Source: Psychrobacter sp. GP33 (GTDB taxonomy: Bacteria; Pseudomonadota; Gammaproteobacteria; Pseudomonadales; Moraxellaceae). Taken from it: a stretch of 64,000 bases of DNA. A program made the translations under genes and the position numbers. How positions within the stretch are numbered: the stretch's first letter is position 1; each line of letters opens with the position of its first letter. This document shows positions 31,811 to 41,595 of the stretch, piece after piece. The notes beneath the pieces were generated by a model. It saw only the letters and a program-made list of their open reading frames with translations, was not told the origin of the DNA and made no database searches. The DNA lies in contig NZ_JACGYX010000002.1 in assembly GCF_014119005.1 (NCBI RefSeq), positions 62,001 through 126,000 of the forward strand, written 5' to 3'.

Positions 31811-31840
31811 AGATTTGCTGATTATTATATAAATTCTTTT

Positions 31841-33589
31841 TTAACTTCCAACTGACCATTCCTGTAAAGCAAAATCTATTAGCTTTTGCTGTCTTTGTAC
31901 AATAGAGTCAGATGACCATTTATTATTATCTAAGAAATCCTCTAACTCGTTTTGAGTCTTAAAAGGAGCTTTTAAAAAGTATCCATTATTTTTACTTTCA
32001 AAACTTAAGTTACCTTTACTTGAGTTGGAGCTTAAGGGATCAATAGTAAGGTTGCCTAAGCTATGTAAGTAATTCTCTTTAAAGTTTTCATCCATTTCAG
32101 GAAGTGTTTCTACATTACTAACAATTTTTACGCTAGGGTTTTGACTAGCTATGTGCTCAATAGATAGCTTTAATTTAGTATTGGTATTAGTTAATTCTTG
32201 TTCTGACATAGGTGACGCTTTAGGCTGTACGCTTTTTCTTAAGTAATTTTCATATTTCCAAAAGAAATAGTTTAGATCTTTTTTATTAATCCAATTATAC
32301 AGATTTGAATGAGATAAACTCTCTTTGAAAGATTTTCCACTACAATATTTAATTACTAATGATGTTAAAGAATCGAATAACTGTTCAAAATCTCCATTAA
32401 AATTATTGGCTAAGTTTAGTAAATTTGATTGACCAGTATTACTACGACTTTGGTTAATTGCATAAACCCTAAAACTATAAATATTTAAAATTTTTGCCGT
32501 TTTTTCGAAATTTATTTTACCTTCTGTTTTATCAAGCTTATAAGACTTTATCAATAGTGGCCAGAAATTTCCTAATCTGTTTAGTATGAACAGCTCTCTG
32601 ACTGAAACTGATTTAGATTTGAATATTTCATGAACAGTGTAAAAAGTTTCTTTCAATTGCTGTGTGTATTCATTTATATACTTTAAAGCTTGAGCATTAT
32701 TTCCAGAGGATATTAATGTGTTAACGTAGTTCTTAGTCCCTTGAACATGCTGTTGGTATTCTTTATTCGTCCAACGCTCATGACAAATAAAGTGATATTG
32801 TAAAATAGAATCCTCTTCTATCTTTCCATTAAACTGCTCATATTCTTTATAAATTTCACTGAATCTAGTCCTTATTTTTTTAAGCAAATCTTCTGGCAAG
32901 TCATCAGAAGCTATGTAGCTTCTGTACATCATAAAGCTTTTTATCTTTTCTAAGTTTGTCAGTCCTTTACCTCGATCATTCGTTGTTTCAAAGATTAATG
33001 TGGCTTCTGCGGTATCTTGAACTGAGTAAACTAATACGCGTGAAAATTCATCTACTTTTGACTTTAAAATGTTAAGCTCTGCTTTTGATAGTAACTCTAA
33101 TCGGTTTATGAAAAATTCTTTCGCTAAATAAAGACGACGTTGTGCTGGAGTTCTTACAAAGTTTTCACCATCTTTATCTTCAAGAATATAGCTATGGAAA
33201 AAGTCATTATCTTCTTCTAAAGCACGTAATTTATATTGCTTATGATATTTAACGTATGTTTCATATAGAAGATTTAAGTTATCTTCATCTTCTTCTGATG
33301 AACTAAGCTTCCTCATACGATTAATAAGACAGCTCATAAAAATTATTATTGTAGTTAATCTCTGCTGTCCATCAACAATATCAATTATTTCATGGTTACC
33401 TTCGAGCCCTTTTTCTTCGAATAATACTGTGCCAAGAAAATAACTACGGTTGAGCTTCTGATTGTTTAGATCGTCTAAGAACTCACGCAGTTGTACGTCT
33501 GACCATGCGTATGCTCTTTGATATTCGGGAATATTGAATATTGTGCGACCACTAAAAAGACTAGATATTTTTTTCTCACCATTATCCAT
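31841..33589 (-). CDS. DUF262/DUF1524 protein (GmrSD/SspE-like), defence candidate
   Basis: 582-aa protein with two recognisable ends. The N-terminal DUF262 (ParB/sulfiredoxin-like NTPase) domain has IPEYQRAYAW at residues 20-29, YFLGTVLF at 50-57 and the nucleotide-binding DGQQR at 73-77. The C-terminal DUF1524 HNH-type nuclease region has SIEHIASQNP (Glu478-His479) and LGNLTIDPLSSNSSKGN (about 511-527), preserving His and Asn. This two-domain layout is shared with GmrSD type IV restriction enzymes and SspE-type phage defence. Its DNA is visibly more AT-rich than the flanks, and it stands alone between core genes, suggesting horizontal gain. No partner restriction, modification or phosphorothioation genes are nearby. 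Nuclease activity is inferred. Confidence 0.82.
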   Translation of the reverse strand: MDNGEKKISSLFSGRTIFNIPEYQRAYAWSDVQLREFLDDLNNQKLNRSYFLGTVLFEEKGLEGNHEIIDIVDGQQRLTTIIIFMSCLINRMRKLSSSEEDEDNLNLLYETYVKYHKQYKLRALEEDNDFFHSYILEDKDGENFVRTPAQRRLYLAKEFFINRLELLSKAELNILKSKVDEFSRVLVYSVQDTAEATLIFETTNDRGKGLTNLEKIKSFMMYRSYIASDDLPEDLLKKIRTRFSEIYKEYEQFNGKIEEDSILQYHFICHERWTNKEYQQHVQGTKNYVNTLISSGNNAQALKYINEYTQQLKETFYTVHEIFKSKSVSVRELFILNRLGNFWPLLIKSYKLDKTEGKINFEKTAKILNIYSFRVYAINQSRSNTGQSNLLNLANNFNGDFEQLFDSLTSLVIKYCSGKSFKESLSHSNLYNWINKKDLNYFFWKYENYLRKSVQPKASPMSEQELTNTNTKLKLSIEHIASQNPSVKIVSNVETLPEMDENFKENYLHSLGNLTIDPLSSNSSKGNLSFESKNNGYFLKAPFKTQNELEDFLDNNKWSSDSIVQRQQKLIDFALQEWSVGS

Positions 33590-33757
33590 TGCTTAAGTCC
33601 TGTTTATATTTATTTATATATCACTTTAGACAGTATTATAATGCCAATAGTATTTGTAAATACAAGATTCTTAGGTATCCTCAATACCCTTAAATAAATA
33701 TTAAGTATGAATTAAAAAGTCATATAAAGTTATTGATTTTTTAATATACAGTACTAA

Positions 33758-34735
33758 TTAAGGCTTCAACAACACCTTACCTTTCTTCTCAGCCTGCATT
33801 TTCCCATCAACCGCTTTTAAGATATCCGCCAAATCAAACGTCGCTTCCGTTGGTAGTTTTAATTGACCACTAACGGCGCCATCAATCAGCTCATTGACCA
33901 AGCGCTGTTTATTCTCAACGCTCATTTCTTGGCTGATTTTACTACCCCAAAAGCCTTTTAATACAGCTTGTTTAAATATCATATCCGTCGGATTTAGCAT
34001 CATCGGCTTACCTGACATCGCACCAAATACCGCAAATACACCACCATGACCGAGTAATGATAATAAAGCACCACTGTCTTCACCGCCGACAGAATCGACG
34101 GCAGCACTAATTTGCTCGTCACCAAGGAGTGATTTTACTTGGTCTTTCCAATCTTCGTTTTCGGTATTGATACTGTTTTTAATATCGAGTGCTTCTAGCT
34201 CTTCTAGCGCATCTTCACTACGTACGAGATTAATGGTTTTTATACCACGCGCTGCTGCAAGCATAGCGAGAGATTTACCGACTGCGCCATTTGCTGCATT
34301 GTGGATGACCCATTGACCACTTCGCGTCTCAAGGAATTCAAGCAACATTAACGCGCTGAGTGGCATCGCAATCAATTGTGCCGCCATTTCATCGTCTAAG
34401 CTATCCGGTACGGGGAATACCATGTGATCAGGCGCAACGAAATATTCTGCCCACGTCGCTTGCACACTAGCTGCGGCGACACGTTGACCAACTTTTAAAT
34501 TTTTTACATCGCTACCAACGGCATCAATGATACCAACAGCTTCACTACCACCGATGGCGGGCATTTCGGGTTTAAAGCCATATTTACCGCGAATGGTGAG
34601 CAAGTCGTGATTATGAATCGAGGCTAAAATCGTTTTGACACGTACTTCATTTGCTTTGGGTTCTGGAGTAGGACGCTCGCCGAGGCTAAGGACGTCAGTA
34701 GGTTTGCCAAAATGGTCGTAAGTTGCACTACGCAT
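33758..34735 (-). CDS. Zinc-independent MDR-family oxidoreductase
   Basis: Medium-chain dehydrogenase/reductase of 325 aa. The N-terminal GroES-like domain includes GGSEAVGIIDAVG (about residues 60-72). The Rossmann domain has a nucleotide-binding motif around NAANGAVGKSLAMLAAARG (about 145-163). The zinc-binding Cys and His residues of alcohol dehydrogenases are absent, pointing to the quinone-oxidoreductase or 2-enoyl-thioester-reductase branch, using NADPH. AAGGA precedes the ATG. It is monocistronic; the substrate is unknown. Confidence 0.88.
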   Translation of the reverse strand: MRSATYDHFGKPTDVLSLGERPTPEPKANEVRVKTILASIHNHDLLTIRGKYGFKPEMPAIGGSEAVGIIDAVGSDVKNLKVGQRVAAASVQATWAEYFVAPDHMVFPVPDSLDDEMAAQLIAMPLSALMLLEFLETRSGQWVIHNAANGAVGKSLAMLAAARGIKTINLVRSEDALEELEALDIKNSINTENEDWKDQVKSLLGDEQISAAVDSVGGEDSGALLSLLGHGGVFAVFGAMSGKPMMLNPTDMIFKQAVLKGFWGSKISQEMSVENKQRLVNELIDGAVSGQLKLPTEATFDLADILKAVDGKMQAEKKGKVLLKP

Positions 34736-34908
34736 AATAATTCCTTAATTGTTTTATACTTTAATCGTTTTTAAATGAATGGGTGCATAGATAGGTAAAG
34801 CTGACAATCAACCATAACAACTCAGATACGACACGCGCAATATCAGTTTGGTTAAGCAAATCTAAAGTTTATAGGAATAATCGCTTTCGATTTGCGCTTG
34901 CAACATGC

Positions 34909-35580
34909 TTAAGGGTTAAGTGTATCGGTAGGGTCAGCTTTACCTTTAATCACCTGAAAATTCTCATTTACCATCTCAGTTAATAATGGCGCGCCTTTAT
35001 CATTCACCCGAAATAAACCATATTTTGCCGTTTCAAAAGACTTGGCATGACCTTCTTGAAAAAAGAATGCATTGGTTGCAAGGCGCACTCTGTTATCACG
35101 AATACGGTAATAAATCGGCAGCTCGTTGGTAGCCAAACCGGCACGACTATTATCATCGGCTAAGCGCACAAAATGCCCGACCTTATGTGCATCCACTTTG
35201 ACAATCACATAGCCATCTCTTGGCTGAGTGATAGTCTGATCTGATTCAAAATTAATGGCATCTGGATTTGCTTCTATATTCGCTTCTAGATTGGTTATTG
35301 GCTCTATGTTTTCCGTAGCTATATTATCCGACTCTATAGCGTTGATAATATCTCGCTCTAAGGCATAACTAAGCGCCATATAATCGCCCTGCATAAAGCC
35401 GCGTGGATCAACGGGTGCAAGCTCTAACAGTACCGTAGCGCCTGTCGTTAGGTGGTTTTCATGCTTTATAATATTGGCATTTACAGTGATTAACACGGCG
35501 AGCAAGCCTAATATTGCTATGGTTAGCGTTATAGCGCGTTTTTGCCACCATGATAATACGTGCATAGTAGAGTGTTTCAT
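34909..35580 (-). CDS. GDYXXLXY-domain protein
   Basis: 223-aa protein with one N-terminal TM helix (about residues 15-34) and an extracytoplasmic part. The name-giving motif is GDYMALSYAL (about residues 64-73). The family is defined mainly by genomic neighbourhood with DUF4401 and DUF2157 membrane proteins, as seen here. Compared with a minimal member it carries an acidic insertion of about 50 residues (IENIEPITNLEANIEANPDA region). Its ATG overlaps the DUF4401 stop by four bases (ATGA), so it is translationally coupled. Molecular function is unknown. Confidence 0.9.
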   Translation of the reverse strand: MKHSTMHVLSWWQKRAITLTIAILGLLAVLITVNANIIKHENHLTTGATVLLELAPVDPRGFMQGDYMALSYALERDIINAIESDNIATENIEPITNLEANIEANPDAINFESDQTITQPRDGYVIVKVDAHKVGHFVRLADDNSRAGLATNELPIYYRIRDNRVRLATNAFFFQEGHAKSFETAKYGLFRVNDKGAPLLTEMVNENFQVIKGKADPTDTLNP

Positions 35581-36743
35581 AACAATGCCGCCTTAGGTAT
35601 GTTGAAGCGTTTTAATAACTCACGCAGCAGCAAAACCACCAATCCAATGATGAGCATAGAGCCGGATTTTATTAATAAAGACGTATCAAGCTGATAGTAA
35701 TACCAAAAGATATAGCTAACCAATGCAACTACGCCAAGCCCTAACAGCACGCGCTGGCTATTGGCAAAAGCAATGGCAATCACCAAACTGGTGGCTAATA
35801 AACCGGATACATAAACCGATAATATGCCCAAAATAATCACGATACTCATGACGATGAGGCTGGGTTTGGCGAGTGGGGTAATGTGATAGCGCTTAAGAAT
35901 TAGATACGTCGCATATAAGCTGGCAAGTATAAGCAGCCCTTGCGCGAGGGTATAGTTATAGCTAAATGCCTGACCGTCATTGATAAAACTACGACCGTAT
36001 TCAGCACTAATTAAATACACTGAAATACCCAGTAATATAATGGCACTGGCGTAGCTCAGCGCTTTACTGATATCAAAAGCCGCTATTTGTCCTTTAGTTA
36101 TTTTTCTTTGAGCATATAAGCGACTTAGCAGCGGATAACGTTGTACATTTGCCATAATAGTAATGAATGCCAGTAGCCCCATGCTCAGCTCAGGTAGCTG
36201 ATAGAAGTTGAGCAGATACACCAGACCACCCAGCGTAGCCATGCTACTGAGTAATCGATAGACAAAATTGGGCATGATTAACGTCATGATGATTTGTAGC
36301 AATACAAATAACCAAATTTTAGAAAGGTCTGTCAGTGCACTACTGAATAAGGCAAATAACAAGTACATCTGACCTGCACCACTAATCGCAAAAGCCAAGC
36401 TGTTCCAAAAGGTATTTTGCCGCGTCTTTTTGTGTGTGAAGGCGGCAAAGGCGACCACACTTAACGCAATACCAATAATTAACTGCAAGCCTGCGTGCTC
36501 AAAAATGCCGATTTGAGTCAGTAGTAGCGTTAAAAAACCCACCAAAAATACACTGGATACCACACCACTAAAACCAAAAAACAGATGAATAAACCACGGT
36601 GTATTATCAGGCTGATTGTCAGTGTTAGTAGTATCAATTTTGGTAGTACCAGTTTTACCAGTAGTGCTATCGTTTGCGGTTGGTGCTAGAAGCCCAAGCT
36701 GTTGCAACTTCGCATGCGCTTGATATGGGTCATGGTTATTCAT
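35577..36743 (-). CDS. DUF4401 membrane protein
   Basis: Polytopic inner-membrane protein of 388 aa with about ten TM helices after a 50-residue polar N-terminus. The sequence between helices 1 and 2 (FFGFSGVVSSVFLVGFL) and the general pattern match DUF4401. I chose ATG 36743 because GAGGTG lies five bases upstream; the frame also opens at GTG 36749. It overlaps the upstream DUF2157 gene by a few bases and the downstream GDYXXLXY gene by four. Function is unknown; the three proteins probably form one membrane complex. Confidence 0.88.
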   Translation of the reverse strand: MNNHDPYQAHAKLQQLGLLAPTANDSTTGKTGTTKIDTTNTDNQPDNTPWFIHLFFGFSGVVSSVFLVGFLTLLLTQIGIFEHAGLQLIIGIALSVVAFAAFTHKKTRQNTFWNSLAFAISGAGQMYLLFALFSSALTDLSKIWLFVLLQIIMTLIMPNFVYRLLSSMATLGGLVYLLNFYQLPELSMGLLAFITIMANVQRYPLLSRLYAQRKITKGQIAAFDISKALSYASAIILLGISVYLISAEYGRSFINDGQAFSYNYTLAQGLLILASLYATYLILKRYHITPLAKPSLIVMSIVIILGILSVYVSGLLATSLVIAIAFANSQRVLLGLGVVALVSYIFWYYYQLDTSLLIKSGSMLIIGLVVLLLRELLKRFNIPKAALL

Positions 36744-37818
36744 AATCACCTCGCGCTATCAACGGAGCCTCATTATCCCTATTGGCAAGACTGCGCAGCC
36801 AAAGTACTGCGACTGAACTGGTTGCAATCAGTAGCACGGCTAACATTAAGTAAGAAAATGCATTATCGCCTTGCAATAGCCATTCTCCTGCCCAAAACAT
36901 CATCACCGCAATCACAGAGCCACATAAATAAGTGAGCATGAGCACATCTAACTGGCGTTTATAAAAGCGCCAAAACATAAATCCGCACCAGCCTGCCCAT
37001 AATAATAAGCTGCTGATAGTGATTGGCGCAGTAATGGTGTTCGCATCGGTATTAATAAAGATATGAGCAATGGCAAGGTAAGTGATTAAATAGGTGCTGA
37101 GCAGCCCAACGACATACGTGCTCCAATGCAACTTTGTTTTAGAGGTATGTGGCGCAGTTTTTGGCGTGCTATTAGATGTGCTATCAATAGTGGCTAGCCA
37201 TAGATTTAAAGCAATAAAATTCACGAGGGCTAGAATGGCAATTTGGACACTGTCTTGATAAAAGTAATTATCGGCGATAAAAGCCGGTGCATTCAGATAC
37301 AGAAAAGTATCTAGGTAAGACACAATAAAAGCATTCACCAGTCCCAGCCATAATAGCCAAAGCGCGGGCAAGCGCGCAATAATGACCCACGGAGTAATCA
37401 GCAACGCCCAAGCAAAAAATAGCTGCCACGTATCCGCGCCTGTCTGATACACCTGCCCAAATAGCGCCAATAAGCTGCCGGTAATAATACTGGCAACCAG
37501 AAGCAATAATTGCTGAATAAGCTTAAATTTTTGGACAAATGCAAGATAAGCATAGGCAATGATGGTGATGACCAAGGCGCCTTCAACTAAGGCGAACTTG
37601 CCCAGTTTGCCCATATGCAGCCAGTTGTAGGCGATAAAAAACACCAGTGACAGTGCTAGCGCGACCACGCCAATAACGAGAGCAGCAGTATCAAAGAATA
37701 CTCGCCATGAACGATTTGAGGGATAAACTTCTAGCGCGAGTGCTGCGCTTTCAGCATGCTCTATAGGGAGTTGCCCTTGCTGTATTAAGATTTCAATGGT
37801 ACGCCGAGATTTGCTCAT
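36736..37818 (-). CDS. DUF2157 membrane protein
   Basis: First gene of the three-gene membrane operon. The N-terminal cytoplasmic helix region (about residues 1-35, LIQQGQLPIEHAESAALAL) is typical of DUF2157, and eight or nine TM helices follow, starting near residue 40. 360 aa. The ribosome site GAGAGGG is strong. Family function is unknown; the fixed association with DUF4401 and GDYXXLXY is established by co-occurrence only. Confidence 0.88.
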   Translation of the reverse strand: MSKSRRTIEILIQQGQLPIEHAESAALALEVYPSNRSWRVFFDTAALVIGVVALALSLVFFIAYNWLHMGKLGKFALVEGALVITIIAYAYLAFVQKFKLIQQLLLLVASIITGSLLALFGQVYQTGADTWQLFFAWALLITPWVIIARLPALWLLWLGLVNAFIVSYLDTFLYLNAPAFIADNYFYQDSVQIAILALVNFIALNLWLATIDSTSNSTPKTAPHTSKTKLHWSTYVVGLLSTYLITYLAIAHIFINTDANTITAPITISSLLLWAGWCGFMFWRFYKRQLDVLMLTYLCGSVIAVMMFWAGEWLLQGDNAFSYLMLAVLLIATSSVAVLWLRSLANRDNEAPLIARGDYE

Positions 37819-38012
37819 AGCGCCCTCTCATTAACCGGCCATTTATTAATTATCAGGTCATTAAGTGTCAGGTCATTAATTATTAATCATAACTTATCTT
37901 AGCTGTTTTTCTCGGGCGTGGGTGTATCAGGGGTGTATTAAAGTGATGAAGGATATTCATTAATATAGAGGTAGAATTTAGTGATATAGAGTTTACTAGT
38001 ACTTGTTATCGA

Positions 38013-38552
38013 TTAGACATTATCAATAAGCATTAGTAAGTCTGTCTCGCCAATATCAATATTCATTTGGCTCAGCAAGGTGGTTATTTGCCCACGGTGA
38101 TGCGTTTGATGATTAAAAAAATGCTGTAATAACATAGAGAATGGTTTGTTAAAAAGCATCCCTTTGGTATTAATGTAAGTTAAGTTTTTTGAAAAATCGT
38201 TCTCTGTTGTTTCTTCGATAAACTGAATAATGATGCTATTTAATACTTGTCTGTTACTAATAAAGGCTGCTTTATTATCGTATACAATTTGCGTAAGTGC
38301 GTTGGGTATTGGAAAACCTGATAACTGCTCTAGCGCCTTGAATTTGCCGCTACCACTTGGATGGTTCTTAAAACGATGCAGCCAAATTAAATCGCCCACT
38401 ATAAGGTGGTTTAATGTACCTAATATTGAACCGAAAAATGCCTTTTTATCTTCCCATAAAATGGCTTCAGGAAGGTTTGCGATACTGTCACATATTTTTT
38501 GATTCATAGTGGCGTTGTAATATGCCATCAGCTCAAAATGAGGTTTTATCAT
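38013..38552 (-). CDS. DinB-family protein
   Basis: Four-helix-bundle protein of 179 aa. Three histidines in the positions expected for the DinB metal site are visible: one in LGTLNHLIVGDLIW (helix 2) and two in FNHQTHHRGQITTLL (helix 3-4). Family members include bacillithiol and mycothiol transferases and many uncharacterised metal-dependent enzymes. The gene product has no partner that would tell the substrate. Confidence 0.85.
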   Translation of the reverse strand: MIKPHFELMAYYNATMNQKICDSIANLPEAILWEDKKAFFGSILGTLNHLIVGDLIWLHRFKNHPSGSGKFKALEQLSGFPIPNALTQIVYDNKAAFISNRQVLNSIIIQFIEETTENDFSKNLTYINTKGMLFNKPFSMLLQHFFNHQTHHRGQITTLLSQMNIDIGETDLLMLIDNV

Positions 38553-38582
38553 AGATTTTAAAAGCCTTAAGCTTTATCTGTT

Positions 38583-38837
38583 TTAATAAAACTCAATGCG
38601 ACTCAACACATGCTCTTGCACAAAATAGGCGCAAACATACGCGCTTGGCCATGCAAACACAAACGCCAATCCCCAAGATTGTAGTAGCGTCATAAAAAAC
38701 CCTTCATGAATCCCCGTTTTTACGATGATTAAAGCCGCAGAGATAATGAGCGACATCATCATTGCCATCAGTCCAGTGAATATCAGGCGATAATAGCGTT
38801 GGCGGGTACGGATTTTAAAGGTTTGGATGTCAGTCAT
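38583..38837 (-). CDS. DUF2798 membrane protein
   Basis: 84-aa protein with two predicted TM helices (about residues 18-40 and 50-72). The segment LLQSWGLAFVFAWPSAY is characteristic of DUF2798. Function is unknown. It is followed closely by the DinB-family gene on the same strand (30 bp) and may be co-transcribed with it. Confidence 0.8.
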   Translation of the reverse strand: MTDIQTFKIRTRQRYYRLIFTGLMAMMMSLIISAALIIVKTGIHEGFFMTLLQSWGLAFVFAWPSAYVCAYFVQEHVLSRIEFY

Positions 38838-38997
38838 GGTTTACTCAGTGCAGCATTATGATAATTAATATTATAGTAACTAGCATTATAGTAATTAGGA
38901 TTATGGTTAATCATCATATAGCGTATTTATCCATTGGTAAAATGGTTATTATCGATGTTAAGGTCGTAAAATAACGATAAGGATGAAAGGAAATAAC

Positions 38998-39735
38998 ATG
39001 CCAGCACAGCAACGAGCATCAGCAAACAAGACTTTAGGCATCATCGGTGGTATGAGCTGGGAGAGTACGCAAAGCTATTATCGGCTGATTAATCAAGGTA
39101 TCAAGGAAAGATTGGGCGGACTACATTCAGCGGATATATTGCTGCATAGTATTGATTTGGCACCGATTGCCACTTTGCAAGCCCAAGGCGAATGGGAAGA
39201 GTTGGGCGATATTATGGCAAGTAGCGGCAAACGCTTGCAAGCTGGCGGTGCAGATGCAGTATTAATCGCTACTAACACCATGCATAAAGTCGCAGAGCAG
39301 GTACAAGCGGCGACCAATTTGCCACTAATTCACATTGCTGATGTCACTGCAGACGCTATTAAGCAGCAAGGTTTAACCAAGGTAGCGCTACTTGGTACAC
39401 AGTTCACCATGACTGAGGACTTTTATAAACAGCGTTTGATTGATGCGGGCTTGCAAGTGCTGATACCAGACACCGATGCGCGCGCCGAAGTTCATCGTAT
39501 TATCTATGAGGAACTGTGCCGAGGACAATTGCTAGATAGCTCACGCCAATATTATCGACAAGCCATTCAAGATTTAGTGGAACAAGGCGCTGAGGGTGTG
39601 ATACTAGGCTGTACTGAAATTGGATTGCTCATTAGCCAAAATGATAGCCCTGTTCCTGTATTCGATACCACTGCTATTCATGCGGCAGCAGCGGTGGACT
39701 TTTTATTAAGTGATGCAACGTCTAGTCCAAGGTAA
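38998..39735 (+). CDS. Aspartate/glutamate racemase family protein
   Basis: Cofactor-independent amino-acid racemase of 245 aa. N-terminal LGIIGGMSWESTQSYYRLIN and the C-terminal catalytic LGCTEIGLLI are clear. At the first catalytic position most racemases have Cys; here it is Thr92 in ATNTMHK, the Thr/Cys pair known from the E. coli YgeA (L/D-glutamate-specific) branch. So one-directional or broad amino-acid racemisation is likely. I chose ATG 38998 because AAAGGA lies six bases upstream, not the ATG at 38983. Confidence 0.9.
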   Translation: MPAQQRASANKTLGIIGGMSWESTQSYYRLINQGIKERLGGLHSADILLHSIDLAPIATLQAQGEWEELGDIMASSGKRLQAGGADAVLIATNTMHKVAEQVQAATNLPLIHIADVTADAIKQQGLTKVALLGTQFTMTEDFYKQRLIDAGLQVLIPDTDARAEVHRIIYEELCRGQLLDSSRQYYRQAIQDLVEQGAEGVILGCTEIGLLISQNDSPVPVFDTTAIHAAAAVDFLLSDATSSPR

Positions 39736-39841
39736 AACTAGGTTCGGTACTGGCATTAGCAGGCAAGTATTATCAACAATTTACTCGCCAATCTAATGAG
39801 CGAAAGTCGCTCGGTTAAGCGTATATATAGAAATTACGCTA

Positions 39842-41407
39842 TTACCGTTTATTATTTTTTATCATACGAAGTCTATGAAGTCGTCTACGAAGTCGTCGAT
39901 GCAACCTTGTAATACGGCGCAAAGGTAAACGCTTCCATACCGTCGTCGGTACAATATCACGAAACGACGCACTGGTGCCTGTCTGCGCGCGAAACTCTTC
40001 AGACCTTTGCGCGGCTTCTTCTGCGGGCATGTTTTTACCCTGACGCCAGCCGCCGTACCAATATAATCCTATTCCCATCACAGCGGTTGCCACCATGCCT
40101 GCCGGAAACGACAGCCAAAGCGCATCTTCTCCAAGTAAGGGATAAAGCCCAAAAGCAAAGCCAAGACGCACTGGGTACATTGAAATTATCATGACAATCA
40201 GTGGCCAAATCACATAGCCATTTGCCCGCATGGTGCCGAACAGCACCTGCGCTACCCCAAAAAAGATAAAGCCCCATGTCGCCATTAACTGAATATGACG
40301 CCCAATTGGCACCGCTGCACTGTCACTACCGAGGAAAAACTCTAAAATAGTTTCATCAAAAACGGTCAGCAGCACGATAATAAAGCCGGTTAATACCAGA
40401 TTAAAAATAAGCCCCCAACGTGTGATTCCTGCAATCCTGTGCCATTGATTGGCGCCAATGTTCTGTGCCACCATCGCACTAGCCGCGGCACTTAGCGCCA
40501 TCGCAGGCATCTGTACGTATGTCCAAAGCTGCTGGGTTGCACTATAAGCTGCTGTCGTCTGTACACCCTCGCGGTTAATCAGCGACAGCATCGTCAACGC
40601 TGCTGAAGAGATGACAATCATCTGTAGCCCCATCGGCAAGCCTTTTGAGAACATAGACCTCAGGATTTCTCGATCTACTCGCAGAAAGCGCAGCTCCGGC
40701 AAATTAAGGGTCAGCACCGAGCCACGCAGATACATGGTAATGACCATACCAATAAGCGCTAACGTGTTTGCGATGGCTGTTGCGAAAGCCGCGCCAAATA
40801 TACCCCATTCGGGAAATGGTCCTAGACCCAAAATAAGCGTTGGCGTCAAAATCAGGTCAATAACGACCGATATAATGATAAACCAAAGCGGCGTTGTGGA
40901 ATCGCCCGTCCCGCGCAGTGCCATCATGATCAGCGTAAACGTCAGTGTGGTGGGCATCGCAATAAAAATCATGCGCAGATAAGTCAGAGCAAGGTCTGCA
41001 GCGCTTGCCGGTGTACCAAGCAGATCAAGTAACGTTGGTGCAAATAGCCACCCTAAAACCGCCACCACGATACTTATCGGGATAATGCTACCCAACGCCG
41101 TTCCCATGGTTTTTTTCACCATGCCATCGTTGCGCTGACCCATTGCCTGACCAATCAAAATAGTAGATGCCATACCGAAACCGAACACGAATGAAATCAG
41201 TATAAACATGAGAATGTTGCCATTCGCGGTCGCTGCTAACGCTTCCTCACCCAAAAATCGACCTACCCAGACCGCATTGATCGAGCCATTTAACGACTGT
41301 AATGCCGATGACCCAAGCGTTGGTAATGCAAATAACAGCATTGTTTTAGGAATCGACCCTGTGGTGAGGTCACGCCGTTTACGAGTAGAAATGCCTGTAT
41401 CACTCAA
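39842..41407 (-). CDS. MATE-family efflux transporter
   Basis: Polytopic inner-membrane drug/sodium or proton antiporter with twelve TM helices in two MatE halves. The start of the first half (LTTGSIPKTMLLFALPTL, NAVWVGRFLGEEALAATANG) is typical. A basic C-terminal tail (RRITRLHRRLRRRLHRLR) follows the last helix. I place the start at TTG 41407, since AAAGGA lies seven bases upstream; the frame is open to a GTG at 41512 without any ribosome site. Length is then about 521 aa. Substrate cannot be told. Confidence 0.88.
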   Translation of the reverse strand: MSDTGISTRKRRDLTTGSIPKTMLLFALPTLGSSALQSLNGSINAVWVGRFLGEEALAATANGNILMFILISFVFGFGMASTILIGQAMGQRNDGMVKKTMGTALGSIIPISIVVAVLGWLFAPTLLDLLGTPASAADLALTYLRMIFIAMPTTLTFTLIMMALRGTGDSTTPLWFIIISVVIDLILTPTLILGLGPFPEWGIFGAAFATAIANTLALIGMVITMYLRGSVLTLNLPELRFLRVDREILRSMFSKGLPMGLQMIVISSAALTMLSLINREGVQTTAAYSATQQLWTYVQMPAMALSAAASAMVAQNIGANQWHRIAGITRWGLIFNLVLTGFIIVLLTVFDETILEFFLGSDSAAVPIGRHIQLMATWGFIFFGVAQVLFGTMRANGYVIWPLIVMIISMYPVRLGFAFGLYPLLGEDALWLSFPAGMVATAVMGIGLYWYGGWRQGKNMPAEEAAQRSEEFRAQTGTSASFRDIVPTTVWKRLPLRRITRLHRRLRRRLHRLRMIKNNKR

Positions 41408-41595
41408 TATTTTTCCTTTTGCGCTATCTGAACTGTTAATTTTGGTGATGGTAGAAAAGCGTCCTACAAAAGAGACCAAACTGTTAACTTTGGATTGATT
41501 ATATGAAAACACTTATTATAAATGACAATTCTCGTGCCCTCTGAATTAGAAGTGTAATCAGACAATGCTAAATCTATACGCCTAAGCCAATAAAT

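Noticed and set aside
37848-37885. Short direct repeat TCAGGTCATTAA upstream of the DUF2157 gene
   Set aside because: Only two imperfect copies; no evident function.
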